Shown here piece after piece: positions 44,501 through 53,603 of a DNA stretch of 56,655 bases. The notes beneath the pieces were generated by a model that saw nothing but the letters and a program-made list of their open reading frames with translations, was not told the DNA's origin and did not search any database. This DNA comes from Mesostigma viride (Eukaryota > Streptophyta > Mesostigmatophyceae > Mesostigmatales > Mesostigmataceae), in contig RPFO01000906.1 in assembly GCA_009746045.1 (NCBI GenBank), positions 1-56,655 of the forward strand, written 5' to 3'. Position 1 is the stretch's first letter, and the number at the start of each line of letters is the position of its first letter. The translations under genes and the position numbers were made by a program.

Positions 44501-45058
44501 CCGCGCACGACGATGTGGAAAGACGACTTGAACAAATCCTTCTTCATGCGAGACGCCGTGCTGACCTCGTAGCGAAAGTCCTTGGTTGCGATGTTCAGGA
44601 CGACGCGGCAGTACTCGTCGTGAACACGGCGAAAGTGTCCCGGGTAATCGATGTTCGCCAGACGCTCGTCATCTGGGTCGACCTTGTCGTCAATGTCGAC
44701 GTACGCCCACGACGGGTCGTCGGGTTGTATGACTTCATCGAGCGTGCGGCGAACGGGATGAGCAGCACACTCCGCATAGATCCGCGAAAAGTCTGCGAGG
44801 TTGCCATAATGCGCGTACTCGTTGGCGTCCTTCGTGTTGATGCCACGCGCACAAATGAAGCGATGGCCGAGAGACACCCCGCCTCTTTTGTGGGAGCCTT
44901 CTTGTAGCGCCATTGCGTGACGACCTTGTTCATGTCTCATGGGTGGCCTCGGGTGGTGGATGGAGTAGAGCCAGCCACGGAATGTCAACGTCCTTTATAC
45001 TCCCACGGTGCTTTCTAGAAGGTTCGACTGTGACGACACGACTCGGTTCAGACGACAT
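41597..45058 (-). pseudogene. Primase-helicase (PrimPol + zinc ribbon + SF2 helicase), multiply frameshifted
   Basis: One gene of about 1,150 codons, read in several frames. The start ATG at 45,058 (MSSEPSRVVTVEPS) directly follows ATATACTATC. The PrimPol domain shows YVDIDDK (catalytic DxD), KSSFHIVVRG (SxH) and AVYRRDSLFRCVGMHKFG (motif III). A zinc-binding segment CLICNKVHEKNG...VFYDCYRK follows, as in herpesvirus UL52-type primases. The helicase has Walker A SNCGTGKS (near 43,655), Walker B LLILDEI (near 43,350), TITVGVSYTSTHS (near 42,825) and LQQIFRVR (motif VI, near 42,755), typical of origin-binding-protein helicases. The C-terminus runs from 42,711 to 41,597 with a break near 41,820. 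Frame breaks lie near 44,940, 43,735, 43,500, 43,430, 43,225, 42,935, 42,800 and 42,740. Role: priming and unwinding in viral DNA replication. Confidence 0.8.
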
Positions 45059-45070
45059 GATAGTATATTA
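45059..45070 (-). promoter_or_regulatory. Putative viral promoter motif ATATACTAT (primase)
   Basis: AAGTAATATACTATC abuts the primase ATG. The same ATATACTAT touches the start of the small gene at 46,838. The position right at the ATG suggests an initiator-like element with a very short leader. Two occurrences only; inference. Confidence 0.4.
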
Positions 45071-45229
45071 CTTGTTTAGAAAAAAAAAAATTCAGATTAT
45101 AAAATGCCAAACCCTCGAACCTCGACCCTCGAGAAAAATGTTCCCATGGAACTTTTATATTCCCTGTATAATGCATGCAGTTTAGAATACCCTTTTCGAC
45201 ATTCATGAAAATTTCCCACGGGAAACTAT

Positions 45230-46492
45230 CTACTTTTTCCTCGGCCTCAGCCGACGTCCGCCAGTCTCGCCACCCTGCCTCTCGTAAACGGCTCCTGTCA
45301 GTACGTCATGGCCCATCATGTCGCCAGCCCATTTACGTTTCTTAAATGAAGCGCCCTTCAGGAAACGAGTGATGTATGCTTGTCGCGTGGCGTCGATGCC
45401 TCCGTAAATCCGGTTGTAACGGGCGCTGTAGAGCTCGTGTTTGATCGGAATGCCAGGCTCTGATTCGAAAAGGAATTTCTGTCCAGCCTTAGCACGGGCA
45501 TCTAACGCTTTGATGAGCTTTCCGTACTTCTTCGGGATGACGACGTCATAAACTGGCATGCTGTGCTGCGTTTTGAAATTCTGGATGTAGAATCTCCTCT
45601 CGCTCGGGATGTAGCCGTTCTCGTGCGGTCCTAGCTCAGCGACCGAGTCGACGATGCGCATCTGGTCGTGATTGTAACGCGTCGGTGGTAGATCTTCACC
45701 CGAGAGATAGATCAAGCCCATGAGCGCGGCGTCGGACGTGGGATCGGCTTCGTACTCTGCTTTGGCGATCTTCTGGAGCTGTTCGTACGTGTACCTCAGC
45801 GGCTTGTTCTCGGCACGGTCAAACCGTCTGTCCAGGTCACCAACCTTCAGCTCCCTGACGCGAGCAGTGTACGCGTCCGTAACGTGACTTGGGAGCCTCT
45901 TCTCGGGCGGCATCATTCGGTTCACGCCGTTGATGACCCCGAGGAGCTGCTTCTCATTCTCCCTCCAGGCGTCGTCCTTCGAGTGCTGGGTCTTGCGCTT
46001 GGGTTCTGATGTCTCGTGCACCACGCGAAGAACACGAGCTGTGTCGGCAAGGCAATCAACGGACTCGTACTGCGAGCACCCCAGTTTGTCGAGCAGGACC
46101 CGCATCCTGCCAATGTATCCCAAAGCGGTCTTGCGAGTCGCCCCGCGCTCCTTCGATGGCCTGCCACGCTCGTGCTGCTCTGGTCGCGCTTCCGCTGCGG
46201 CGACGGCCTCGTCGAAGGTCCAGTACCGCCCTCCTCCAGCTCGCGCAGGCGATTCCTCGTGGTGCGGTGGCTCCGGCGAGGGTGGAGAGGTCGCCTGCAA
46301 GCCGATTTTTTCCGCACACTCGGGGTTATTTGCGATCCATCGATCACTGGGATTCCAGACGCCCTTCTTGACCTTGCTTTTCGCCGAGATGCAGTTCGTC
46401 TGGTCGCGGGCGATTGCTCGCCTCTTCGCCTGGGCCCGTCGCCATTGCTCGCGACGCTCCTCTACGGTCACCGTCATCTGATGACTGAACAT
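45230..46492 (-). CDS. Tyrosine recombinase (integrase)
   Basis: An intact 420-residue protein. The catalytic set is visible: Arg in LPPTRYN (R272), Lys in QNFKTQ (K307), Arg in ATRQAYITR (R370), His in MMGHD (H395) and the nucleophile Tyr in AVYER (Y403). The spacing of H and Y (8 residues) is normal. The N-terminal ~100 residues are basic and Pro-rich, and residues ~105-245 would be the core-binding domain. The LPPTRYN box resembles the LPPRR-type box of integrases in algal viruses and PLVs. A TATA box lies 24-32 bp upstream. Predicted role: site-specific integration into the host genome. The next gene downstream starts about 170 bp away across non-coding, A-rich sequence. The start is the ATG at 46,492; MTVTVEER at 46,477 is an alternative. 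Confidence 0.85.
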   Translation of the reverse strand: MFSHQMTVTVEERREQWRRAQAKRRAIARDQTNCISAKSKVKKGVWNPSDRWIANNPECAEKIGLQATSPPSPEPPHHEESPARAGGGRYWTFDEAVAAAEARPEQHERGRPSKERGATRKTALGYIGRMRVLLDKLGCSQYESVDCLADTARVLRVVHETSEPKRKTQHSKDDAWRENEKQLLGVINGVNRMMPPEKRLPSHVTDAYTARVRELKVGDLDRRFDRAENKPLRYTYEQLQKIAKAEYEADPTSDAALMGLIYLSGEDLPPTRYNHDQMRIVDSVAELGPHENGYIPSERRFYIQNFKTQHSMPVYDVVIPKKYGKLIKALDARAKAGQKFLFESEPGIPIKHELYSARYNRIYGGIDATRQAYITRFLKGASFKKRKWAGDMMGHDVLTGAVYERQGGETGGRRLRPRKK

Positions 46493-46838
46493 GAGACAAT
46501 TTTTTGGCTCGAGGCTTTTTATACCCTACGGGGTGGATCCTTGGGCGCCCTCGAGGCCGTTTCGGTTCGTGTCGTTTTTCCGTTTTGGAGGGTGAGCGCC
46601 CACGTGGACGCCTGCGATCGCCCACCAAGGCGAGGATGGCCAATCGGATTTCGGGGCTCATGTCGTGACAGGTGGACGGAATCGTGTCGTGGTGGCCTGC
46701 TTCTTGAAGGATCCTGACGACACGTTCTAGAGTTTTCTGCCCCAGTCGAGAACCCGAACAATATCGGAGGAGTGCTTGGGTGTCCAACACGTACTCCTTC
46801 TCGGCGCCTGCGTATCGTTTGATGGACGGAATATCCAT
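46344..46838 (-). CDS. Small basic AT-hook-like protein
   Basis: The frame starts MDIPSIKRYAGAEKEYVLDT and has a predicted helical N-terminal ~75 residues. A strongly basic stretch RRRPRGRSPSKTEKRHEPKR then PRGRPRIHP follows, of which RGRP is the AT-hook core. It overlaps the integrase start by about 150 nt in another frame. The sequence after GYKKPRAKK looks non-coding because the integrase TATA box lies there, so the true 3' end is probably near 46,500 and displaced by an indel. Likely DNA-binding, as either a regulator or a packaging factor; not assigned to a known PLV gene. It starts 22 bp after the ATPase stop. Confidence 0.55.
   Translation of the reverse strand: MDIPSIKRYAGAEKEYVLDTQALLRYCSGSRLGQKTLERVVRILQEAGHHDTIPSTCHDMSPEIRLAILALVGDRRRPRGRSPSKTEKRHEPKRPRGRPRIHPVGYKKPRAKKLSHVQSSDDGDRRGASRAMATGPGEEASNRPRPDELHLGEKQGQEGRLESQ
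46516..46524 (-). promoter_or_regulatory. TATA box upstream of the integrase
   Basis: GGGTATAAAAAGCC on the minus strand, 24-32 bp upstream of the integrase ATG, inside the 3' part of the preceding frame. Confidence 0.55.
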
Positions 46839-46845
46839 AGTATAT
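46837..46845 (-). promoter_or_regulatory. Putative viral promoter motif ATATACTAT (small basic gene)
   Basis: GATATACTATGG: the ATG of the small basic protein overlaps the motif's last bases. Same 9-mer as at the primase start. Confidence 0.4.
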
Positions 46846-46860
46846 CATGTTCAGAGAAAA

Positions 46861-47743
46861 TTATTTTATCGAGAGAAATGTATTGAAGTTTCGACGAAAC
46901 ATTTTTTTCGGGTCGCGCTGGTCGAAGTCGACAGCGAAGAAGTCGTGAGGATCGTCCTTGACGGCGTGGTCCCATAGCGCGAGAAACTCGTCCGGCGCCA
47001 CAGCCCCCGCGCTCTCTTCCGCGATCTGTCGCGCGGCTCGATGGTCCTTCGTTCTGAACAGCGCAAGAAACGATATATTCGCTCGCACTGCTCGTGGTAC
47101 GCCACCGCTTGTGTACGCCTGTGTCAGGAAAATCATGCTCGTGAGGAAGTGTCTGTGTTTGAACGCGAAAGCCGCAACAGCGTTTTTGCTAGAGCTCTGA
47201 TAGAGGGCACTGCCTTGCATGTCGTCTATCAGAATGAGCGACGAAGGAGGACCGTGCTCGAACCTTGTCGCAGGTTTATCCCAGTTCATTGCATCAAGGC
47301 GTAGGTACATGGAGAGGTCCATGAGTTCTGCGTTTTTTTTCCCATCCACGTATTCGCGTTTGAACGTTTCCCAGACCTTGAGATCGTCCTTGTACCTCTC
47401 GTATTCGTGGAGGTCAGACTTTATATGATCTATCATCCCATCGAATGCCAGGTTAGAGTAGACTTCCATCGTCATAGCTGGTTCCGGGAGCTCTTGTATT
47501 TTGGCTCCGTGTGGGCACTCCCTGAAATGAGGTACAGCTTGTCGAATGAGTTTTAGCAAAGTAAGCCTTCGCCATGTTGACTGCCGATGTAGTTTTCCCA
47601 GACCGTCGAGCTCCGCAGAAGTTTGCGATGAAATGAAGACTCGGCATATTCGGTGGAGCAGGACGCTGTGGGGCGTATCGTTGCTTGATGTCTTTGTTCT
47701 CAAGTGAATGAATTCGTCGCTCTTCGATGATAGCCATTATCAT
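46861..47743 (-). pseudogene. A32/FtsK-HerA-type genome-packaging ATPase, one frameshift
   Basis: Reads MIMAIIEERRIHSLENKDIK..., with Walker A GARRSGKTTS at residues 44-53. A single frame change near 47,550 (inside ...MAKAYFAK) continues into LIRQAVPHFRECPHG. Further on are Walker B LILIDDMQG and a motif VPRAVRANISF that probably carries the arginine finger, as in A32-like ATPases of NCLDVs and PLVs. Total length about 293 residues, usual for the family. It powers DNA translocation into preformed capsids. The start ATG at 47,743 is 12 bp after the coiled-coil gene's stop, suggesting co-directional transcription. A single indel could be a sequencing error, so the gene may be functional. Confidence 0.85.
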
Positions 47744-47755
47744 TCTGAAGACATT

Positions 47756-48283
47756 TTAATCGTCCAGACTAGCAAGGAGAGACGCGCGGATGGCGGCCAT
47801 GCGCATCTCGTATGGCGTCATCGCGACAGGTGGCGGTGGTGGAGGTGGGAGCTGTCGGGTCTTGATCGGGGGTGGCGGAGAGTCCGGCTCTGTCTCCTTG
47901 GGCTTTCGACCCCGTCTTGGTTTTGGCGTGTCGGCGGGGGTTGAGGCGACTGAATCTTCAGCGAGAAGGCGTTCAATCCGCGATTTGTTGCGGGCTTCTT
48001 GCAGCTCGAGTTCGACTAGCCTTTGCCGCTGAATCTCCAATTCCTTTGCAAGGACCTTTCGTTTCGTTATCTCTGCCTCCTTTTCCTCGTTTCGTCTCTT
48101 CTCCCTCTCGGCTTTTGCGCGTTGCTGGTAAACCCTCATTTTGTCGCGAAGGGCTTTTTTCTGTTCATCATTCAGCGGTTGTCCCTTTCGAATTGTCTTG
48201 ACCAGGTCAACCTGCTCTTCCCGCGTCTCGGCGAAGGTTTCGTCTTGGTAGCTCGTTGGGGTCTCTGAAGCCTCAGAGGCCAT
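47756..48283 (-). CDS. Coiled-coil, proline-tailed protein, hypothetical
   Basis: An intact 175-residue protein. The N-terminal 35 residues are acidic (MASEASETPTSYQDETF). Residues ~36-115 are an almost uninterrupted charged helix (KALRDKMRVYQQRAKAEREK and onward), a confident coiled coil. A basic RRGRKPKE segment then precedes a Pro-run (SPPPPIKTRQLPPPPPPP), ending MAAIRASLLASLDD. The C-terminal MTPYEMRMAAIR resembles SPYEMRLKAVY in the primase-helicase C-terminal part, a short motif shared within the element. No family is recognised. It diverges from the 921-aa gene across 24 bp. Confidence 0.8.
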   Translation of the reverse strand: MASEASETPTSYQDETFAETREEQVDLVKTIRKGQPLNDEQKKALRDKMRVYQQRAKAEREKRRNEEKEAEITKRKVLAKELEIQRQRLVELELQEARNKSRIERLLAEDSVASTPADTPKPRRGRKPKETEPDSPPPPIKTRQLPPPPPPPVAMTPYEMRMAAIRASLLASLDD

Positions 48284-48307
48284 GTTTATATTCTAGGTAG
48301 ATAATAA
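48284..48307. promoter_or_regulatory. 24-bp bidirectional intergenic region
   Basis: The only gap between the two divergent arms. It is AT-rich (TTTATATTCTAGG and AGATAATAA) with a TATA-like stretch readable on either strand. Promoters of both arms must overlap here and reach into the coding regions. Confidence 0.5.
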
Positions 48308-51073
48308 ATGGTCGTTCTAACAACATTGAGCAGACCGACCAATCTCGCCACCGGGTTAACGCTCGACCCTGAAATGGAGGAGCGTGTTTCTAACATCGAA
48401 ACAGACATAGATGGGCTTCAAGCTAGCGTTACGTTACTTCTTGGCACTTCACATCCATTCGATGAGTCACTCGTTGTCGACGGATTCAAAATTTTCTACC
48501 CGAGCCAGCCGACAAATGTGCGACTCGGAGACAATTACGACGACGAGACCGCAAGCGACCCATCGGAACTTGCTTACAGTCTCGTCGTGAATGGGTATTC
48601 CTATTTTAAATCAGGGACTACTTTAGTCGACGATCTCACTCTAAATGAACCTTACCTTACGGCGAAAGTGGGAGCAACCCAGTACCACGTCTTCGACTTT
48701 AGCCCTGATACGTTGCTAGACCCTGGTGGCAGAGTCCTGACCCGCGCGCAATTGGACTACCTTTTTGACCAACACGGGGTAGGCAAAACGTCGATAGCTA
48801 ACTTGAACGGGGATTTCGTCCTCCATCTCGAAGACGGGACGACCGTGTCGCACCAAAACGCGTTCAACGTCATCAATGACCAGGATGTGCGAGTCCAGCT
48901 GCCCTACAACGTTACGAATGGCGACGCGAGTGGAATCTGTAAGTTTACCTATCGCGACTACCACACGACCCAGGCGCGCACGGGGGAGAGCGTTGTGGAC
49001 GGAGAGGTAGGATATCCATACTTTTCCGACTCTTTCTATGGTCTCGGCGGATCTCGATTTAACGGCCTCCCTCTCCGCGTGGAGTTGTTGTCTTTCGCCA
49101 CGATTCGCGACGACAACCGCCGCCTTCCACTAACTGGGAGATCCTTCACCATCACGCGTACATACTCGCCACTGACGGACTGGCGAATGGGTCCGATTGA
49201 CCCTGTGAACGCACTCTACTGGAGCACCAATCCAACCACCGCTAATTGGGAGGTCGTAGAGGGAACGACCCTCAAACAGGGCATAAAGATGACGACCCCC
49301 TTCGCATACCAACGCAAACTCCCCATCAGGTGGTACATGAATTCCACCCAGCTCACGCCGACCACTCCGACCATCGGCGGAGTCTCCCTCTCGCAAAACG
49401 GGGGACTGCGCGGGGAAGACGCCGTAATCACCGCGCCAGTCGCGGCAGATAGTAACAAGTATATGAACTACGAGATAGACGTCTACAACGACTCGACCCT
49501 CACCTCCTACACCACCCACAAAGGAGGGGTGATGGTATGCGTTTCAAAAATGAGCCAACTGCACTCCGGCATCCGGACACCAAGTTCCTACATTTCATAT
49601 CTAAATCCTGTAAAAATCGCGATCAACGGCGTCTACGCAGACCATGATGTGGGGTGGGGAAAGTCGTTGCCTCCTCTCACCGGTTTTCATCTGTTGGCGA
49701 ACGGAGTATCTCAAGGGGCCTTGGATGGGACGTTGAAGACAACGACGTTTCAAAATCCATCCGAAGGCGATGATGTAGAACTCAGATACAGGATCGTAAC
49801 CGTAAAGGACTCGCCAAACCTGTCAGGAGAGACCGTGGAGATAGACGGCCCCGCTACGACGCTCCATTCTCTAGAATCATTCTCGCGCCACTCCGTGACC
49901 ACGCTGCAAGCAGAAGCTTCGAAATACTACTTTGAAGGGTCTCCCGAAAAATTCTTTTTTGTAAAAACAGCCACTCCGGCACCAAGCAAATGTGTTGTTT
50001 TTTCAGAGCAGCTCATCGACGGCCCATTTCTATTGTGTTTTCGGCTATATTTGGGCAGCAACGATGCTTTCGTCTCGTTTGCAGAAAATACTATGTCTTT
50101 GACGAATAAATATCACCCGGCCACGACAGATGCCCATCAGAATTGGAGAAATGCGGCTACGACGCATTGGGGTATGCTGGGTATCAATCTGCACCATAGT
50201 GACTATGCACTCGACCTGTTTGACAATCTGAAGTCGAAGGTTCGATACACGTTAAACTCATCATGGAGACAACAAAACAGCTACTGGGTGGCATTTCGAA
50301 GAAAATCGGATGGGAAGGTGGAGCGTTATATATCCAAAACAACTCCTCAAGAACTTAGTGACATGACTAAAATCTCAAACTCGTCCGGTATATTTACAAC
50401 CACTCCTACAGACATTCTTGACCCGTACATTCCGATGCCCCTCCGACCAGTCTTCCACTTGAGCGGAGAGTACCACGGCGCGTATGTCTGGCCAATCAAA
50501 GATGACCTACAAGACATAGAGTTCGACTCTCTAAAAACCAACAACCCATCCGGATCGTACACAGCCGTCGGAGACGTGTTGGAGCTGCGTCACAGGTCCA
50601 CCTCGTCGAGGAATTGTAGCATTTTTGGCAAATATAGCGTCACAAAACCCGTACCGGGTGTGGCGGATACTTGGTTTAAGGAGCTAACACTCACGAATGA
50701 GAGTGTCATCCGCACGGTTGTTAAGTGTCCCGATGTTCAATACGGCGTGCAAATGAACCAATATACTGCCAAAATATATGGGATTCTACCAGCTCGTCAG
50801 TCGGTAAGGAAGTTTTATGTAAGACTTGGATTTTCAAACACCAAGTTGAGCAATGATCCGTTGCTTATCAGCGTAGTCGTTGGAGAAGCGTGGACTGGCG
50901 GTTTTTCTACAACGACAATATCAAAATCCTCGTCGTACGTTGACATAACCTGTGATCATATTTCACTGGTTGATCCTCCAGTTACTGGTATGATCCATTT
51001 GGCGACCGTGACGTTCCAGGTATTAGATCCAACAGTATCTGGCCCGACCCGCTTTTATTTGCTTCTAGCCTAA
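48308..51073 (+). CDS. Large fibre-like structural protein, 921 residues, hypothetical
   Basis: The longest intact frame in the element. The N-terminus MVVLTTLSRPTNLATG is followed by a short predicted coiled coil, MEERVSNIETDIDGLQASVT, reminiscent of trimerising stalks of viral fibres. The remainder is rich in Thr/Ser/Asp/Gly with a strong beta pattern and few Cys. No transmembrane segment or signal peptide was seen. The last ~150 residues (VRKFYVRLGFSNTKLSNDPL, then IHLATVTFQVLD) look like a compact beta-sandwich. No domain was recognised with confidence. Position at the head of the capsid-gene arm and composition suggest a virion surface protein. Its intactness contrasts with its frameshifted neighbours. 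Confidence 0.75.
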   Translation: MVVLTTLSRPTNLATGLTLDPEMEERVSNIETDIDGLQASVTLLLGTSHPFDESLVVDGFKIFYPSQPTNVRLGDNYDDETASDPSELAYSLVVNGYSYFKSGTTLVDDLTLNEPYLTAKVGATQYHVFDFSPDTLLDPGGRVLTRAQLDYLFDQHGVGKTSIANLNGDFVLHLEDGTTVSHQNAFNVINDQDVRVQLPYNVTNGDASGICKFTYRDYHTTQARTGESVVDGEVGYPYFSDSFYGLGGSRFNGLPLRVELLSFATIRDDNRRLPLTGRSFTITRTYSPLTDWRMGPIDPVNALYWSTNPTTANWEVVEGTTLKQGIKMTTPFAYQRKLPIRWYMNSTQLTPTTPTIGGVSLSQNGGLRGEDAVITAPVAADSNKYMNYEIDVYNDSTLTSYTTHKGGVMVCVSKMSQLHSGIRTPSSYISYLNPVKIAINGVYADHDVGWGKSLPPLTGFHLLANGVSQGALDGTLKTTTFQNPSEGDDVELRYRIVTVKDSPNLSGETVEIDGPATTLHSLESFSRHSVTTLQAEASKYYFEGSPEKFFFVKTATPAPSKCVVFSEQLIDGPFLLCFRLYLGSNDAFVSFAENTMSLTNKYHPATTDAHQNWRNAATTHWGMLGINLHHSDYALDLFDNLKSKVRYTLNSSWRQQNSYWVAFRRKSDGKVERYISKTTPQELSDMTKISNSSGIFTTTPTDILDPYIPMPLRPVFHLSGEYHGAYVWPIKDDLQDIEFDSLKTNNPSGSYTAVGDVLELRHRSTSSRNCSIFGKYSVTKPVPGVADTWFKELTLTNESVIRTVVKCPDVQYGVQMNQYTAKIYGILPARQSVRKFYVRLGFSNTKLSNDPLLISVVVGEAWTGGFSTTTISKSSSYVDITCDHISLVDPPVTGMIHLATVTFQVLDPTVSGPTRFYLLLA

Positions 51074-51083
51074 GCTACTATTA

Positions 51084-51627
51084 TGGTTCAAGCCTGTCGT
51101 CAATTGGCGGCAATCACGGGATGGACGTGGCCCTGTATGAAGATGTCCGAGAAACTAGGCGTATATCGCACACGATATTGGAAGCAGATTCTTTGGTCGG
51201 TCTGAGGCAGCCCATATACGACTACCCGCTTCCGCAATTTTGGCACGGCGCCCCTGTGGCCGTGATGTCTTTCCACGACCCGGCCACACAATCGGAACTA
51301 ACTCTTCCGACCGCGTTGACCAATATCCTTGTCAGGTTAACATTTGATAACAACCCACCAACGATTCTCGACATATCAAACCCATATCGCTTAACGGCTA
51401 GCGGCCTGTCCGTCTGGCCGGTAAACGTTATAATTGGCAGCAACTGGAATGTTGTTTCAGGATACGAGGAGGATGACGGGGTGTTTGAAATCGCATTGCG
51501 GATTCCTCGCATCACCACTGACACGTCAACAAACATAGCGTCTCTACGGCGTTTTGCAAGTCGCGCGCTGGAAAAATGGCCGTGTCGACTAACAAGACCC
51601 TCACTTGGACGTTATAAAAATCTATGA
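51084..51627 (+). pseudogene. Beta-rich hypothetical protein, possible frame break
   Basis: An ATG at 51,084 (MVQACRQLAAITGWTW) opens a frame that closes after ~40 codons. The overlapping frame from 51,121 continues to 51,627 with LPTALTNILVRLTFDNNPPT and VNVIIGSNWNVVSGYEEDDG. One frame change near 51,120-51,190 would unite them, or the second frame may start alone at the ATG 51,121. No family was recognised. It lies 10 bp after the 921-aa gene and 12 bp before the zinc-finger gene, within the virion arm. Confidence 0.5.
51613..51620 (+). promoter_or_regulatory. TATA-like box before the zinc-finger gene
   Basis: TATAAAAA, 20-27 bp upstream of the ATG at 51,640, overlapping the end of the preceding frame. 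Confidence 0.45.
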
Positions 51628-51639
51628 TTATATGCAGAA

Positions 51640-52143
51640 ATGGCAAGGCGTCAGAAATCAGCACGGCGCCGTCCTTCAAGTAAAAGGGGAAAACCGAAGC
51701 GTAAGGTCGCACCCCAGTCGCAGGTGACCGCTTCATCGACCAACACCATTGTCATCCACAGCGCGCCGGTCCGAAGAGCGGTGAACAAAGGGAAGGTCGC
51801 AGAGGCGCGAGGGTTCAAGGATGCCCTTCTCATGGCGTCAGTGATGGCGAACTCTAGACCGGTCGCGTACCCCCCATTGTCCGCGTATGCCCAACCGGCC
51901 CCTGTCGCGCCGGCTCCCGAACCGGTTGTCGTCGATGAAGCAGTGGCGGCACCCCCGGAGCCTGCGGGTGTACCTGTCGGGAAACGAGTCCAGGTGGGAG
52001 GCGCGAGGTGGAAATGCCCACAACCCGGGTGTAAGAGCACGTTCGCAAACGAAAAAAACCTCCTGCTGCATCTCAGGAGGGTCCACAACACGGTCGTGGG
52101 AATTCCAAAAGAAGGCGCTGAAAAAAATCTCACAGAAGAGTAA
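51640..52143 (+). CDS. Basic protein with one C2H2 zinc finger
   Basis: An intact 167-residue protein. The first 23 residues are Arg/Lys-rich (MARRQKSARRRPSSKRGKPK), like a nucleic-acid-condensing tail or nuclear localisation signal. The middle is Ala/Pro-rich and flexible. A single classical finger lies at C126, C131, H144 and H149 (CPQPGC-x12-HLRRVH; C-x4-C-x12-H-x4-H). Within the capsid arm it might be a core or DNA-associated protein, or a transcription regulator. It is followed 2 bp later by the candidate penton gene. Confidence 0.75.
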   Translation: MARRQKSARRRPSSKRGKPKRKVAPQSQVTASSTNTIVIHSAPVRRAVNKGKVAEARGFKDALLMASVMANSRPVAYPPLSAYAQPAPVAPAPEPVVVDEAVAAPPEPAGVPVGKRVQVGGARWKCPQPGCKSTFANEKNLLLHLRRVHNTVVGIPKEGAEKNLTEE

Positions 52144-52145
52144 AC

Positions 52146-53242
52146 ATGAGCAGCCCGCTGTTCACTGACGCCGAGATGCTCGAGATCTCTCAATGGATGA
52201 CCCTCCATCCAAATGTCCCACGAGAGTTCATTGAGGCAGCCATGCTCTACTGTAAGAAGAAGCCACTCACAGGGAAGACAAGGCGCGCCATGAAAAGGGC
52301 ATCGGCGAAAATTGAGGAAGGCGTCGTCAAGGTTTTTGGGACAAACGAAATTACTTCTGAGCTATTGTCAGAAGAAGTGGCCGATGAAGGAGTTCATCCA
52401 GGAAACGCTGACACTCACTCTTCGCACGGAGAACCGAACTCGCGGGACGCTAGTGGATCCGGTATGGGACATCCCGGCGGGCTCCTTGACGATTATCACG
52501 ACGTCGGGCTTACCCTCATGACCATCCCGTTTGAACAGACTCACATCAGCGAAGGAAACCGATACTTCACTGTCCGTTTGTCTGGCAGCGAGTCCCCTAC
52601 GAAGGTGACCTTGCCGCTCGGCTCGTACACGACTATCGAAAACCGAAAAAACATAGAGGACTTTGAAGGCGGTAGATCCTGGGTTCTCGGTCACGTACAA
52701 CAGGGCGACTAGTCTTTACCGTGACAAATGCCACCGAGTTCTCTGTCGCGGTGGATGAGCCCACGGGCCGGGTGTTGGGGCTCATGGAAGGATCATATCC
52801 TTTCACAGGTGTCCTCGCTAGCAACCGGCCAGCAACGAATGGGAGACTGAGAATGGTGTATGTATACAGCGACATCGTTCGAGGAAACGTGATATCATCG
52901 TCGACAGGCACGGGATATGGAGGCCTTTTGGCCGTCTGTCCCAACATGTCGCAGTTCTTAGAACCCATTGTTTGGCAGGCAGCGACCCCTTTGTGGCAGC
53001 ATCTCAAGGACTCTCCCAGCAACATCACGATCCGACTGCTCGACGAGGACGACGCTCCTATAACTGTCTACTCGGATTGGGCTCTTCAGCTCTCCTTCCG
53101 CATAAGCCCTCAGAAGGCGATGGGAATAGAGGCGAGGAAGATCGGGAGCGTTTTGAAGTATATGGCCCTTGACAGGACCGTCCAGCCACAAACCAGATTT
53201 ATTTCTCAGCCATCTAGTACTATCGAGGACGATGAAAGTTAA
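52146..53242 (+). pseudogene. Candidate minor capsid (penton-like) protein, one frameshift
   Basis: Two adjacent frames (52,146-52,712 and ~52,690-53,242) join across one indel near 52,690. The first ends in LPLGSYTTIENRKNIEDF and the second continues RLVFTVTNATEFSVAVDEPT then GRVLGLMEGSYPF. This 'plGsY..ie...' followed by 'tgrv' pattern, and the later ITIRLLDEDDAPITVYSDWA with LQLSFR, recall minor capsid/penton-like proteins of PLVs and Mavericks (known from memory; no alignment was run). The N-terminal ~100 residues are helical and basic (KTRRAMKRASAK), then acidic. Total about 365 residues. It overlaps the next gene's ATG by 11 bp. One indel only, so a sequencing error is possible. Confidence 0.6.
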
Positions 53243-53588
53243 TTTTGGAGCAATCGGAAACGTGGCTAGACGCGTGGGAGAGTTTGCCGGCAACGCTATC
53301 AAGAGGGTCGGCGACGGGGCGGCCATCGTGTCAGCTGTCAAGAAAGCCGGGCACGTCGCTGGCGAAGTCATCTCAAAAATTGGCGACGGGGCGCGGGCTG
53401 CCAAACAGGCGGCGGGCATTGTCGATTCCGCGCTCGGACACATCCCATCCAACATGATCGCGAAGAGTACGCTGCTCGGGAAAGCGTACTCGGTCGCAAA
53501 CACTGGTCTGAGCGCCTTGTCCAACCTCGAAAGACGGGTTGATGGAGCGAAGGTAAAAAATCCCATACTCGGCCAGCTTCTTCAGTAA
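53232..53588 (+). CDS. Small Gly/Ala-rich amphipathic virion protein, probable
   Basis: The ATG at 53,232 overlaps the end of the preceding gene and opens MKVNFGAIGNVARRVGEFAG, giving about 118 residues. The frame is open upstream, but this start fits best. The sequence is almost wholly amphipathic helix with regularly spaced Gly, Ala, Lys and Val (VISKIGDGARAAKQAAGIVD), resembling small membrane-active or DNA-associated minor virion proteins encoded beside the capsid genes in PLVs and adenovirus-like elements. No Cys and no signal peptide. Function inferred from composition and position only. Confidence 0.6.
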   Translation: MKVNFGAIGNVARRVGEFAGNAIKRVGDGAAIVSAVKKAGHVAGEVISKIGDGARAAKQAAGIVDSALGHIPSNMIAKSTLLGKAYSVANTGLSALSNLERRVDGAKVKNPILGQLLQ

Positions 53589-53603
53589 AAATATCTCATT
53601 CGA

